Positions 54,854 to 64,000 of a stretch of DNA of 64,000 bases are shown here, piece after piece (position 1 is the stretch's first letter; every line of letters begins with the position of its first letter). The DNA is taken from positions 1 through 64,000 of the forward strand of contig DUMW01000088.1 of the NCBI GenBank assembly GCA_012839765.1, given 5' to 3'. Position numbers and translations under genes: made by a program. Origin of the DNA: Bacillota bacterium. Lineage in GTDB: Bacteria; Bacillota; Limnochordia; DUMW01. Under the pieces are notes generated by a model, which searched no databases, had not been told where the DNA came from, and was given only the letters and a program-made list of their open reading frames with translations.

Positions 54854-57800
54854 ATGTATCTTAAATACCTGGAATTGGTCGGCTTTAAATCCTTCGGAAA
54901 ACGGGTGCGCATGGTCTTCGAACCCGGTCTTATTGCCATTGTGGGCCCGAACGGTAGCGGTAAGAGCAACGTGGTGGACGCCATCCGTTGGGTCCTGGGG
55001 GAACAGAGCATGAAGAACCTCCGGGGGGATCAGCTGGATGATGTGATCTTTGCGGGGACCAAAGAGGCCCGTCCCTTAGGTAAAGCGAAAGTGGAACTTA
55101 CTTTAGATAACAGCAGTGGCCTTCTGCCGGTGGAGTTTGCCGAAGTCTCCGTCTCTCGGACGGTGTACCGCAACGGAGATAGCGAGTTTGCCATCAATCG
55201 GCAAAGTTGTCGCTTGCGGGATATCCAGGAGCTGTTTTTGGGTACGGGCCTGGGCCGGGACGGCTACGGGATCATCGGCCAGGGCCAGGTGGACGCCTTC
55301 TTGGCCGCCAGCAGCACCGAACGCCGTCTCGTGCTGGAGGAAGTGGCGGGTATTAGCCTCTACCAGCGCAAGAAGGCCGAAGCCCTCAGGCGCCTGGAAC
55401 AGACTGCCTCCACCCTGGTGCGGGTGCAGGACCTACTAGGGGAATTGAGCCGCCAATTGGAGCCGCTGCGCACCGAGGCCGAGCGGGCCCGGGAGTATGC
55501 CCGACTCCAGGAGGAACTCACCAAGCTGGAACTGCAGATTGCCCGGACTCGGATCGAACAGTACCGGGGCGAGGAAGGGAAGCTCAAAGAGCAACTGGCC
55601 GCGGCCAAGGCCCAATTGGACCAAGTCCTGGGAAAGCTTTCGCAACTGAAGCAGTCCCGGGAGCAGATCAAAGAAAGGGCAGAGGAACTGGCTTCTACCT
55701 ACGAAAGCCACCGGACCCGTCTATATGAGCTGCGCACTGCTTTGGAGAAAAATGCCGCCGCGCTCCTCATGGTAGAGGAACGTCAGGAACGCTATGGCGA
55801 AGAACAGGCGGCCCAAAGAGAAGGGGTCACCCGGGCCCAGGTTCGTCGCGAAGAGCTCACCGCCTGTTTGCAGGCGGTGGAAGAACGGCAACAGACCCTG
55901 GAAGTCACCCAAAGGGAGCTTGTGGCGAAGAAGGAGGAAATCAGTGTCCAGCGGCAGGGGCGTCAGCGGGACCTTGCGGCACTGGAAAGGCAGCTGGAAG
56001 AAGGACAACACCAGTTAACCCAGTATGCTAACCAGGTGGCGGTGTTGCAAGAGAAGCTCCAGACGGCCCAGGCGAGCCAGGCGGAAAAACAGGCCCACTT
56101 GGACAAGCTCCAGGCCCAGGAAGGGGAACTGGCCCGGGAACTGGAAAGGGCCCAGGCGCGCTTGGCCCAGTGGCGACAAAACCTGGTGGACAAAGAGGCA
56201 AAACTTGCGGACACCGAAAACTCCGTTGCCCACCAAACCCAGCTGATCCAGGGGGGCGAGGCCACCCTGGTCTCCCTGCAGGCCGGGCTTGCGAAAAGCC
56301 GGGAGGATCTGCAGAGGGTCCGGGCTCAGCAGCGGACTTTGCTTGATCTACAGGAATCCAGCTATTTCCAAGGGGTACGTAGTGTCCTGAAGGCAAGGCT
56401 CCCGGGAATTATCGGTACCGTGGGGGAGCTTTTGACGGTGCCCGCGGAATACGAGTTGGCTTTGGAAGTGGCCTTGGGGAACAATATTCAGGACATTGTG
56501 GTGGAACATATGGAGGCGGCCCTCGGGGCCATCGATTACCTGAAAAAGCGTCGGGGCGGACGGGCCACCTTCCTGCCCCTAGATGTATTACAACCGGAAG
56601 GGCCCCTCCGGGTGGAGAGTTTTCCTGGCCTGGTGGGGATCGCCGCGGATCTGGTGGAGATCGATCCCCAGTACCAGGTGGTGGCCCAACATCTGTTGGG
56701 CCGGGTGTTGATCGTAGAAAGGCTGGAGGATGCCCAGCCGGTCCTGGAACGCCTAAAACGGCGGCCGCGCATTGTGACCCTCGATGGTGATTTTATCAGC
56801 CCTAGCGGTTCCATCACCGGGGGGACCCCCCGGAAGGAACGTTCTGGCCTTTTAGCCCGCCGCCGGCGGCTGGTGGAGACCCAGCGGGAACTGGCGGAAC
56901 TCACCAATACCATTAACCAGCTGGAGATCCAGCGGAAGGAACAGGAAGAGATACTGCGCCAGCAGCGGGACCAGAATGAGGCCCTACGGGCCCGCCGGGA
57001 AGAGTTGCTTTTGGCCGTTCAGGCGGCCCAGCATGAGGTCCGGTCCGCCCAGGAACACGTAGATCGGGTGGAGGAGCAGCTGGCTAAACAAAGGTCCGAA
57101 CGGGAAAGTTGGGAGGAACAGGAGTCTTTGCTGGCTTCTTCCTTTGCCGCCTATCGGCGGGAGCTGGCCCAAGTGACCGAGGCCCACGCAGGGCTCTTGG
57201 AGAGACTAGAAGCCGCCAAGACGGCCCAACAAGAATTGCGACGGGTGCTGGAGGGACTGGAGCGGGAGTTCACCGCCGTGGCGGTGGAACTGGCCAAAGT
57301 GGACGAAGGGTTGAAAAAGGTCCGGCAGGACCGGGAACGCTACAACAAGGAGCTGGAAGCCTTAGGCCAGGAGATCGCGGACCGTCACCGGGCCTTGGCG
57401 CAACTGGCTGCGGAACTGGAAAAGGCCCAGGGAGCCAAGGAAGAGCACCAAGGCCGCAGAATAAAGCTACAGGAAGAAGAGGCGGCCACCGGAAACCTCC
57501 TAGAAGAGCTTTCGGGACAACAGGAGAAACTAGGCCAGGAGGCAAAGGTGCTGGATGATCAGATCCAGGCCGCGGAGCAGGAGGCGGCCCAGCTTGAACA
57601 GTGGACCAACAAGTTGACCTTTAACCTGCGGGAAGTCTCTTTGCGGCTAGAGCAGCTTAAGGAGGAGTTGGGGGAGAAGTACGGGCTCTCCCTGGAAGAG
57701 GTGACAAAGCATCCGCCCCTGGAGGGCGCCCTGGACCAGGCCCGGACCCAGGTCAGCCGGCTGCGGGCCCAACTGCGGGAGCTAGGTACTGTGGATCCCA

Positions 57801-58387
57801 GCAGCATCCAACGGTATGAGGAGACCCAGGAACGCTATGAGTTTCTCAGTGCCCAGTACCGGGATTTGCTCGACGCCCGGGGGGCCATTGAAAAACTGAT
57901 CCAGCGGATCCAAAGGGAGTGTGAGGTCCGCTTCCAGAAGACCTTTGAGCAGGTGAAGAAGGAGTTCAGCAAGACCTTTCGGCAGTTGTTCAACGGAGGG
58001 ACCGCGGAGCTGCGCCTGGTGGAGTTAGAAGAGGGCGGAACTAAGGGTTTGGAGCTTTACGTCAGCCCGCCGGGTAAACGGGTGCAGAATATCAATTTGT
58101 TATCCGGGGGTGAGCGGGCCTTGACAGGGATTGCCTTCTTGATGAGTGTCCTGCGGGTACGTCCCACTCCCTTCTGCATCCTCGATGAGATCGATGCCGC
58201 TTTGGACGAAGCGAATCTGGAGCGCTTCATCCGGCTAGTGCGGGAGATGGCAGACAAGATCCAGTTTCTAGTGATCACCCACCGTCCCGCCACCATGGAG
58301 GCCGCGGACATTGTCTACGGAGTCACCATGCAGGAATCGGGGATCTCCAAGGTGATCTCCCTGCGGATGACGGAAGCCGTATCATGA
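54854..58387 (+). CDS. smc: chromosome condensation ATPase SMC
   Basis: Organises the chromosome with ScpA/ScpB. 1177 residues: N-terminal head with Walker [23 protein letters not shown] (about 32-54), long coiled coil, hinge (about 515-670, [29 protein letters not shown] ... [11 protein letters not shown]), second coiled coil, C-terminal head with [15 protein letters not shown] and Walker [16 protein letters not shown]. Complete. In Firmicutes smc follows rnc and precedes ftsY; here a regulator and a sigma gene are inserted between rnc and smc. Confidence 0.97.
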   Translation: MYLKYLELVGFKSFGKRVRMVFEPGLIAIVGPNGSGKSNVVDAIRWVLGEQSMKNLRGDQLDDVIFAGTKEARPLGKAKVELTLDNSSGLLPVEFAEVSVSRTVYRNGDSEFAINRQSCRLRDIQELFLGTGLGRDGYGIIGQGQVDAFLAASSTERRLVLEEVAGISLYQRKKAEALRRLEQTASTLVRVQDLLGELSRQLEPLRTEAERAREYARLQEELTKLELQIARTRIEQYRGEEGKLKEQLAAAKAQLDQVLGKLSQLKQSREQIKERAEELASTYESHRTRLYELRTALEKNAAALLMVEERQERYGEEQAAQREGVTRAQVRREELTACLQAVEERQQTLEVTQRELVAKKEEISVQRQGRQRDLAALERQLEEGQHQLTQYANQVAVLQEKLQTAQASQAEKQAHLDKLQAQEGELARELERAQARLAQWRQNLVDKEAKLADTENSVAHQTQLIQGGEATLVSLQAGLAKSREDLQRVRAQQRTLLDLQESSYFQGVRSVLKARLPGIIGTVGELLTVPAEYELALEVALGNNIQDIVVEHMEAALGAIDYLKKRRGGRATFLPLDVLQPEGPLRVESFPGLVGIAADLVEIDPQYQVVAQHLLGRVLIVERLEDAQPVLERLKRRPRIVTLDGDFISPSGSITGGTPRKERSGLLARRRRLVETQRELAELTNTINQLEIQRKEQEEILRQQRDQNEALRARREELLLAVQAAQHEVRSAQEHVDRVEEQLAKQRSERESWEEQESLLASSFAAYRRELAQVTEAHAGLLERLEAAKTAQQELRRVLEGLEREFTAVAVELAKVDEGLKKVRQDRERYNKELEALGQEIADRHRALAQLAAELEKAQGAKEEHQGRRIKLQEEEAATGNLLEELSGQQEKLGQEAKVLDDQIQAAEQEAAQLEQWTNKLTFNLREVSLRLEQLKEELGEKYGLSLEEVTKHPPLEGALDQARTQVSRLRAQLRELGTVDPSSIQRYEETQERYEFLSAQYRDLLDARGAIEKLIQRIQRECEVRFQKTFEQVKKEFSKTFRQLFNGGTAELRLVELEEGGTKGLELYVSPPGKRVQNINLLSGGERALTGIAFLMSVLRVRPTPFCILDEIDAALDEANLERFIRLVREMADKIQFLVITHRPATMEAADIVYGVTMQESGISKVISLRMTEAVS

Positions 58388-58412
58388 TTTATGTACAAAA
58401 GGAGAAGGACCA

Positions 58413-59432
58413 ATGCTGAAACGACTATTTGGCAGAACCAAGGTGGAGGAGCCCACCCAGGAAGTGGTGGAGGAAAAGGAAGTCCCTAAGAAACCCGTAG
58501 AGAAAAAGGAAGGCTTCTTCAGCCGGCTGCGCTCTGGCCTCAGCAAGACCAGGGCGGGTTTGGTAGGGAAGGTGGAACAGATCCTCGGGGCCTACCAGAA
58601 GATCGATGAGGAGCTTTACGAAGAACTGGAAGAGGCCCTGATCATGGCCGACGTAGGGGTGAACACCACCCTGAAGCTGATGGAGGAATTGCGGGAGAAG
58701 GTCAAGGAGCAGAAGATCACTGAACCTAAGGCCCTGAAGGGATTGCTCCAGGAGTCCTTGGTGGAACTTTTGGGCAGTCAGACCGCGCCCTTGGCCAAAA
58801 ACGAACAAGGCACCACCGTCTATTTAGTGGTGGGGGTGAACGGTTCCGGCAAGACCACCAGTATTGGGAAGTTAGCGGCCCAGCTTAAGGAGGGAGGAAA
58901 TAGTGTGCTTTTGTGCGCTGCGGACACCTTCCGGGCGGCGGCCATCGATCAGCTGGAGGAGTGGTCGAACCGGGTGGGGGTGCCCATCATCAAACACCAG
59001 GCGGGGGCTGATCCCGCTGCGGTGGTCTACGATGGGATCCAGGCGGCCAAGTCCCGGGGGGTGGATTATCTGATCGTGGATACCGCCGGGCGCTTGCACA
59101 CCCAGAAGAACTTGATGCAGGAGCTGGCCAAGATCGAGCGGGTCCTGGAACGGGAACTGGGGACGAAACCCCATGAAGTATTATTGGTGGTGGACGGGAC
59201 TACCGGCCAAAATGCCCTGTCCCAGGCCAAGCTCTTCGCCCAGTCGGTGCATTTATCGGGGATTGTGCTTACCAAACTGGACGGCACTGCCCGGGGTGGT
59301 ATTGTGGTCTCCATTGCCGATGAGTTGGGGATTCCGGTTAAACTGATCGGTGTGGGGGAGGCGGTTGGAGACTTACAGGAGTTTCGGCCCCAGGCCTTCG
59401 TGGAGGCCCTGTTTGCCACTGAGGAGGAATAA
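58413..59432 (+). CDS. ftsY: signal recognition particle receptor FtsY
   Basis: GTPase that docks the SRP-ribosome complex at the membrane. 339 residues: short charged N-terminus (about 1-40), four-helix N domain, G domain with GVNGSGKTTSIGKLAAQL, CAADTFRAAAIDQLEEW, DTAGRLHTQKNLMQELAKIERV, TKLDGTARGG and GVGEAVGDLQEF. 25 bases after smc. Its partner ffh lies 1.2 kb downstream. Confidence 0.97.
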   Translation: MLKRLFGRTKVEEPTQEVVEEKEVPKKPVEKKEGFFSRLRSGLSKTRAGLVGKVEQILGAYQKIDEELYEELEEALIMADVGVNTTLKLMEELREKVKEQKITEPKALKGLLQESLVELLGSQTAPLAKNEQGTTVYLVVGVNGSGKTTSIGKLAAQLKEGGNSVLLCAADTFRAAAIDQLEEWSNRVGVPIIKHQAGADPAAVVYDGIQAAKSRGVDYLIVDTAGRLHTQKNLMQELAKIERVLERELGTKPHEVLLVVDGTTGQNALSQAKLFAQSVHLSGIVLTKLDGTARGGIVVSIADELGIPVKLIGVGEAVGDLQEFRPQAFVEALFATEEE

Positions 59433-59433
59433 A

Positions 59434-59458
59434 AAAGGTGGGGACTTGCCCCACCTTT
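59434..59458. terminator. bidirectional terminator between ftsY and the DUF3794 gene
   Basis: AAAGGTGGGG pairs with CCCCACCTTT around ACTTG. T residues follow on the plus side and AAAAAA on the left gives a U tract on the minus strand. Confidence 0.8.
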
Positions 59459-59477
59459 CTTGCGTGACAATCGGGTG

Positions 59478-60020
59478 TTACGTGATAATCCGGGTGCTGA
59501 TGATATTGGAATTGGCCACTAACAAATCCCGCTGGACGAATTCGCTGACCTTCACGAAAAGATCCACCACGACCCGCACCGATAGGGAAGTGGGGGAGAG
59601 CAGTTCGGTGATCACCTCGGAGCTGAGGAGTCGGTGTTGGATATCGATCTCCATGTCATCGGGGGAAAGGCCAGGAAGCTCCAATACCGTTTCGAAGGGG
59701 AGGTCGGCAGCTTCATGGCGGACCGTATCGGTCTCATCCACATAGAAGATCTGCAGATGGATGTCTCCCTGGGTCACGACCTTGTTGCAGAAGATGGAGT
59801 GTTCCAGATCCTCCAGCTCCACATCCACTCGGAAAACCTTGATCGCGGGTGATGCCAAACCTACAGTAGCGCTTTCCACAATCTGCGCGATCTTATCGCC
59901 AATGACCCGCAACAGCTTGAAGCGCTCGATAGCATAGGGCGCACGTTTAAACTTCTTGCGTCTTACGGGCCAGAAGTCCTTGTCCCTACCGGGGCAAAAG
60001 GTCTTTGTCTTGTAATCCAT
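59478..60020 (-). CDS. DUF3794 (SPOCS)-domain protein, spore-coat type
   Basis: 180 residues. The domain spans about 45-150 (VIGDKIAQIVESATVGLASPAIKVFRVDVELEDLEHSIFCNKVVTQGDIHLQIFYVD, DLPFETVLELPGLSPDDMEIDIQHRLLSSEVI). DUF3794 proteins belong to spore envelope assembly in Clostridia and relatives. The N-terminus is basic. ATG 60020 follows AGGAGGAATTGCCCG. Convergent with ftsY and divergent from ylxM, so separately expressed, most likely in sporulation. Confidence 0.85.
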   Translation of the reverse strand: MDYKTKTFCPGRDKDFWPVRRKKFKRAPYAIERFKLLRVIGDKIAQIVESATVGLASPAIKVFRVDVELEDLEHSIFCNKVVTQGDIHLQIFYVDETDTVRHEAADLPFETVLELPGLSPDDMEIDIQHRLLSSEVITELLSPTSLSVRVVVDLFVKVSEFVQRDLLVANSNIISTRIIT

Positions 60021-60243
60021 CGGGCAATTCCTCCTTTCTTGCCACTGCAATATATCTATATGAATCGGCCTTGGAGGTTGCACTAGCCAAGGGGTCCCAA
60101 AAAGGCTCTTGAATTGCTCCCAGCCCAGCGGGTCCAATTTCCCACCATGTCCCGTTGACATCCCCCGGGTCTGCGGGTATACTACTGCTGTAAAGGGCCA
60201 TCACTTAACAGCGGAATTCATATTCGTCTCGGGGTGTGAATTC

Positions 60244-60642
60244 GTGGAGAAAACACTAGAGCAGACCCTGCTATTTGATTTTTACGATGAACTGCTCACG
60301 GACAAGCAAAGAGAGATCTTTCGGCTGTATTACCACGAAGACCTGTCCTTCGGGGAGATCGCGGAGATGTTTCACATCAGCCGGCAAGGCGTCTACGATA
60401 TTCTCAAGCGGGCCAAAGGACAGATCTTAGAATTGGAAGGGAAGTTGAAGTTAGTACAGCGGTACCGACATAACCAGCGGGTCAAGGAACGGATGTTGGT
60501 GAGCCTACAGCAGTTGACGGACCTACTTCACGATCGGGAGGCGGAAGTCCCCAGGGATCTTTATGAGACCGTGGAGCGGACCTTAGAGCAGCTGCAGGAA
60601 GATATTCGTTCCGTGGATGCGGACCAGGAAAGGGGCGGTTAA
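60244..60642 (+). CDS. ylxM: SRP-associated helix-turn-helix protein YlxM (UPF0122)
   Basis: 132 residues. Sigma-region-4-like helix-turn-helix LTDKQREIFRLYYHEDLSFGEIAEMFHISRQGVYDILKRAKGQI (about 18-65) followed by a helical tail. YlxM is always encoded just before ffh and stimulates the SRP GTPases in streptococci. GTG 60244 behind GGGGTGTGA. The tail (about 90-132) is longer than in many YlxM proteins. Confidence 0.93.
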   Translation: MEKTLEQTLLFDFYDELLTDKQREIFRLYYHEDLSFGEIAEMFHISRQGVYDILKRAKGQILELEGKLKLVQRYRHNQRVKERMLVSLQQLTDLLHDREAEVPRDLYETVERTLEQLQEDIRSVDADQERGG

Positions 60643-61980
60643 GTGTTTGAAGGACTGGCAGAAAAACTCCAAGCCACTTTAGGCAAGCTACGCTCCCGGG
60701 GTCGGCTCAGCGAGCAAGATGTGGAGACCGCCCTACGGGAAGTGCGGTTGGCTCTGTTGGAGGCTGACGTCAACTACAAAGTGGTGCGGTCCTTTACCAG
60801 TCGGGTGAAGGAGCGGGCGGTGGGCGAGGAAGTGATGAAAAGCCTGACTCCCGCACAGCAGGTGGTGAAAATTGTCCATGACGAGCTCCGGATCCTGCTG
60901 GGTGGAGAGGAGAAGGGCCTGCAGTTGTCCGGGAATCCAGCGGTGTTGATGCTGGTGGGACTGCAGGGTTCCGGTAAGACCACCTCCTCAGCGAAACTGG
61001 CCCTGCACCTGAAGAAGAAGGGGAAGAAGCCCCTGCTGGTGGCCGCAGACGTCTATCGACCGGCTGCGGTGAAGCAGCTGCAGGTGCTAGGTGAACAGCT
61101 GAACGTGGGTGTCTTCAGTATGGGTACGGACCATGATCCCGTGGACATTGCCAAGGCGGGACTCAGCCATGCCCAGTCCCACGGGTACGATGTGGTCCTT
61201 TGTGATACCGCCGGCCGGTTGCATGTGGACGCGCAGATGATGGAGGAACTGGTCCGGATCAAGGAGGCCCTGAACCCTGCGGAGATCCTCTTTGTGGCCG
61301 ATGCCATGACCGGGCAGGACGCTGTTAATGTGGCCGCAACCTTCAACGAGCAGCTGGATATTACCGGCATTATTCTCACCAAGCTCGATGGTGATGCCCG
61401 GGGCGGGGCGGCCCTCTCCATTAAAGAGGTGACCGGTAAGCCCATTAAGTTTGTGGGGATGGGGGAGAAGGCCGATGCCCTGGAGGTCTTCCACCCGGAC
61501 CGGGTAGCGTCCCGGATCCTGGGGATGGGGGATGTCTTGAGCCTCATCGAGAAGGCGGAGGCGGCCATCAGCGAGGAGGAGGCCCGCCGGCTCGGGGAAC
61601 GGATCCTCACCGCCCAGTTCACCCTGGAGGATTTCCTCGAGCAGCTGCAGCAGATTAAGAAGATGGGTCCCTTGGACCAGCTGCTGGGGATGATCCCTGG
61701 GTTTTCCCAGGCCAAGCGCCTGCAGGGCTTTGAGGTGGATGAAAAGCAGATGAAATCCATCGAGGCCATTATCCAGTCGATGACGCCCGCCGAGCGGAAC
61801 AACCCTGAGATCATCGACGGAAGCCGGCGCAAGCGCATCGCCGCAGGCAGTGGGACCACGGTGCAGGATGTGAATCGTCTGCTCAAACAGTTCAAACAGA
61901 CGAAGCAGATGATGAAGCAGTTGGGGGCCCTAGAGAAGGGTAAAAAACCCCGGGGAAAGATGCGTGCATTTTTCCAGTAG
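60643..61980 (+). CDS. ffh: signal recognition particle protein Ffh
   Basis: Binds signal sequences and SRP RNA. 445 residues: N domain, GTPase with GLQGSGKTTSSAKLALHL, DVYRPAAVKQL, DTAGRLHVDAQMMEEL, TKLDGDARGGAALS and GMGEKADALEVFHPDR; C-terminal M domain (about 300-445) with MGPLDQLLGMIPGF and the RNA-binding helix region INDGSRRKRIAAGSG-like IIDGSRRKRIAAGSGT. The GTG start touches the ylxM stop. Confidence 0.97.
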   Translation: MFEGLAEKLQATLGKLRSRGRLSEQDVETALREVRLALLEADVNYKVVRSFTSRVKERAVGEEVMKSLTPAQQVVKIVHDELRILLGGEEKGLQLSGNPAVLMLVGLQGSGKTTSSAKLALHLKKKGKKPLLVAADVYRPAAVKQLQVLGEQLNVGVFSMGTDHDPVDIAKAGLSHAQSHGYDVVLCDTAGRLHVDAQMMEELVRIKEALNPAEILFVADAMTGQDAVNVAATFNEQLDITGIILTKLDGDARGGAALSIKEVTGKPIKFVGMGEKADALEVFHPDRVASRILGMGDVLSLIEKAEAAISEEEARRLGERILTAQFTLEDFLEQLQQIKKMGPLDQLLGMIPGFSQAKRLQGFEVDEKQMKSIEAIIQSMTPAERNNPEIIDGSRRKRIAAGSGTTVQDVNRLLKQFKQTKQMMKQLGALEKGKKPRGKMRAFFQ

Positions 61981-62012
61981 ATCAAATCAATGTATATTAA
62001 GGAGTGAACAGC

Positions 62013-62282
62013 TTGGCAGCAAGAATTAGATTGCGCAGAATGGGTGCGAAGAAGAGACCATACTACCGCCTGGTGGTGACCGACTCCGCGAAGGCTCCGC
62101 AGGGTAGCTACATCGAGGCCATCGGCCATTACGATCCCATTGCGGAACCCGCGCAGATTAACATCGATGAGGAGAAGGCCATCGATTGGCTCATGAAAGG
62201 GGCGAAACCTTCCGACACCGCCCGCCGCTTGCTGGAGAAATCCGGAGTGATGCAGCGGTTTAAAGAGTTAAGAAAGGCTTAA
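62013..62282 (+). CDS. rpsP: 30S ribosomal protein S16
   Basis: 89 residues: AARIRLRRMGAKKRPYYRLVVTDSAKAPQGSYIEAIGHYDP. TTG 62013 is spaced properly from AAGGAGTGA; an in-frame GTG at 62004 lies within that site and would add three residues. Confidence 0.96.
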   Translation: MAARIRLRRMGAKKRPYYRLVVTDSAKAPQGSYIEAIGHYDPIAEPAQINIDEEKAIDWLMKGAKPSDTARRLLEKSGVMQRFKELRKA

Positions 62283-62303
62283 GTGACAGAGGGGTAGAGG
62301 GGG

Positions 62304-62543
62304 ATGGACAAAGTGAAGGAACTAGTGGAGACAATCGCAAAGGCATTGGTAGACCAGCCCGATGAGGTGCGGGTCAATCCTGTGGCTGGCGAGAAATCGG
62401 TGATCCTGGAACTTACGGTAGCCCCCGAAGACATGGGTAAGGTGATTGGCAAGCAGGGACGGATCGCCAAGGCGATTCGGACCGTGGTGAAAGCAGCCGC
62501 GTCCAAGGAAGACAAGACCTACCATGTGGAGATCATCGACTAG
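62304..62543 (+). CDS. khpA: KH-domain RNA-binding protein KhpA (YlqC)
   Basis: 79 residues, one KH domain with the GKVIGKQGRIAKAIRTVVKAA loop. Works with KhpB as an RNA chaperone pair in Gram-positive bacteria. Always found between rpsP and rimM, as here. Confidence 0.95.
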   Translation: MDKVKELVETIAKALVDQPDEVRVNPVAGEKSVILELTVAPEDMGKVIGKQGRIAKAIRTVVKAAASKEDKTYHVEIID

Positions 62544-62568
62544 GTAGGTGCGACGGAGGGTAGCCAAG

Positions 62569-63081
62569 TTGAGTAACGACGAGCTCATCGCCATCGGGGT
62601 GGTCACCAGGCCCCACGGCATCAACGGGGAGCTGCGGGTGAAGGTCTTGACCGACTTTCCCGATCGCTACTCCCTTCTGGAGCGGGTGTACCTGACCAAA
62701 GGGGAGAGAATTGAGGCGTTCCCGGTGGAACGGGTCAGGGAACACCAGGGGGACCAGTTGTTGCAGCTGGCGGGGATCGACACCCTCGATGAGGCGAATG
62801 TGTGGCGGACGGCCTACGTCAAGATCCCCAAGGAAGAGCTGGTGCCCTTGCCCGAGGGGAGTTACTACGTCTTCGAGTTGATCGGATGTACGGTGGTTAC
62901 CGACACGGGGGAGAAGATCGGTGAGTTGGTGGATGTGCTGACCACCGCGGCCAACGATGTTTATGTGGTGAAGGGCAAGAAACAGGAGATTCTGTTGCCG
63001 GCCATCAGGGATGTGGTCAGGGACTTCGATCTTTCCACAGGGACCATTACCGTCCGCCTGCTTCCCGGGCTTGTAGATTGA
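62569..63081 (+). CDS. rimM: 16S rRNA maturation factor RimM
   Basis: Assists 30S head assembly by binding S19. 170 residues: N-terminal [28 protein letters not shown] and C-terminal PRC-barrel [40 protein letters not shown] 62569 is favoured by GGAGGG eight bases upstream; GTG 62548 is possible. Confidence 0.95.
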   Translation: MSNDELIAIGVVTRPHGINGELRVKVLTDFPDRYSLLERVYLTKGERIEAFPVERVREHQGDQLLQLAGIDTLDEANVWRTAYVKIPKEELVPLPEGSYYVFELIGCTVVTDTGEKIGELVDVLTTAANDVYVVKGKKQEILLPAIRDVVRDFDLSTGTITVRLLPGLVD

Positions 63082-63100
63082 TGGAGCGTGTGGTGATGCT

Positions 63101-63847
63101 GTGAAGATTGATATTCTGACCCTGTTTCCCGAGATGTTTACAGGGCCCTTTGACCATAGTATGATTAAGCGGGCCAGGGAAGCGGAGATCGTGGAGATTC
63201 AGCTGTGGAACATCCGGGACTTCGCCCAGGATAAGCATCGTATGACCGATGATTATCCCTACGGTGGTGGGGCGGGGATGGTCATGAAGCCGGAACCCAT
63301 CGTCTACGGCCTGCAGCATGTCTGCGCAAAACGGGCGGATCTGGAGCGGGAGACTGTGCTGATGTCGCCCCAAGGCCAGGTCTTTTCCCAGGACATCGCC
63401 CGGGAACTGGCCCGCAAAGAGCACCTGGTACTCATCTGTGGCCATTACGAAGGCGTGGACGAACGGGTTTATGAATATATTGACCGTGAGATTTCCATTG
63501 GGGACTATGTCCTCACCGGGGGAGAGCTTCCCGCGATGGTGGTGGTGGATGTGGTGTGCCGCCTGTTGCCCGGAGTTTTGGGCAGCGGACCAGCGGCGGC
63601 CTTAGACGACTCCATTGCCCATGGGTTATTGGAGTATCCCCAGTATACCCGACCCAGGGAATTTGCCGGGCGCGCGGTGCCTGAGATCTTGCTGAGTGGC
63701 CATCATGCCAAGATCGAAGCCTGGCGGCGGAAGGAGTCCCTGCGGAGAACGTTGCTGAAACGACCGGATCTTTTGGAGAAAGCCGATTTACAGGAAGAGG
63801 ATTTCAGACTTCTGGAAGAGATACGCCAGGAAGAAGGGTTAAGTTAG
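63101..63847 (+). CDS. trmD: tRNA (guanine37-N1)-methyltransferase
   Basis: Methylates G37 next to the anticodon, preventing frameshifts. 248 residues with the knotted SAM site: [50 protein letters not shown] and [20 protein letters not shown] start. Confidence 0.97.
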   Translation: MKIDILTLFPEMFTGPFDHSMIKRAREAEIVEIQLWNIRDFAQDKHRMTDDYPYGGGAGMVMKPEPIVYGLQHVCAKRADLERETVLMSPQGQVFSQDIARELARKEHLVLICGHYEGVDERVYEYIDREISIGDYVLTGGELPAMVVVDVVCRLLPGVLGSGPAAALDDSIAHGLLEYPQYTRPREFAGRAVPEILLSGHHAKIEAWRRKESLRRTLLKRPDLLEKADLQEEDFRLLEEIRQEEGLS

Positions 63848-63869
63848 ACATAAGCAGGGAGTGAGTAGA

Positions 63870-64000
63870 TTGGAATTGATTAGAGCCATTGAACAGGAAC
63901 AGCTGCGAGAGGATATACCGGAATTCCGACCGGGAGACACCGTGCGGGTGCACCTGCGCGTTGTGGAAGGCGAACGGGAACGGATCCAGGTTTTTGAAGG
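63870..64000 (+). CDS. rplS: 50S ribosomal protein L19 (5' part, cut by window end)
   Basis: The first 43 codons are visible: [35 protein letters not shown] 63870 (or GTG 63861, in frame) is the start. The gene continues beyond the window; its place after trmD is standard. Confidence 0.93.
   Translation, partial: MELIRAIEQEQLREDIPEFRPGDTVRVHLRVVEGERERIQVFE

Overview
The window looks like chromosomal DNA of an endospore-forming Bacillota (Firmicutes), probably a clostridia-like or deep-branching lineage. Support: SpoVT, YlbJ, a DUF3794 spore-coat-type protein and a SigH-like sigma factor (sporulation); FapR with its operator; a TRAP (MtrB) protein; a SCIFF ranthipeptide with its radical-SAM maturase (typical of Clostridia); a CIRCE-controlled groESL; and cobalamin-dependent class II ribonucleotide reductase as the RNR. 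GTG and TTG starts are frequent. I cannot name the species.

Layout. 0.2-2.8 kb: mtrB, accD-accA, fxsA. 3.0 kb: tRNA-Leu(CAA), then about 0.9 kb with no recognisable gene that ends in a strong intrinsic terminator. 4.1-5.9 kb: an unidentified gene coupled to an orphan cas6, then a tiny zinc-ribbon gene. 6.0-8.3 kb: nrdJ behind two NrdR boxes. 8.4-17.7 kb: an SLH protein (minus strand), then polA-mutM-coaE-mgsA, a lytic transglycosylase, a solute-binding protein and a LysM/M23 endopeptidase. 17.7-19.5 kb: tRNA-Leu(GAG), scfA, scfB. 19.5-24.4 kb: groEL-groES, a geranylgeranyl-reductase-like flavoprotein, a free CBM25 protein, spoVT, rpmB. 24.7-27.7 kb: a BrxF-like protein with an eroded P-loop and a large DNA methyltransferase, resembling the remains of a BREX-3-type defence locus. 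27.8-35.7 kb: Asp23-fakA-fakB, rsmD-coaD, ylbJ, a patatin and a LysM protein.

35.9-44.9 kb is the most unusual part. A perfect 18-bp LacI-type palindrome lies at a likely promoter upstream of a co-directional run: a small secreted protein, a solute-binding protein without permeases, a frameshifted lipoprotein paralogue of the small secreted protein, a secreted GH42-like enzyme, a LacI regulator, a cytoplasmic GH42-like paralogue and a uroporphyrinogen-decarboxylase-like protein. Three of these products share a beta-rich module (YIDY ... IRFRSIGD) that I cannot assign to a known family. I read this as a glycan-utilisation locus that may be undescribed.

45-64 kb is classical housekeeping: yceD-rpmF; the FapR-controlled lipid operon fapR-plsX-fabH-fabD-fabG-acpP-fabF running into rnc; a LexA-fold protein; a SigH-like factor; smc-ftsY; a DUF3794 protein; and ylxM-ffh-rpsP-khpA-rimM-trmD-rplS, cut by the window edge. 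AccD/AccA make malonyl-CoA for this same fatty-acid pathway, and FapR senses malonyl-CoA.
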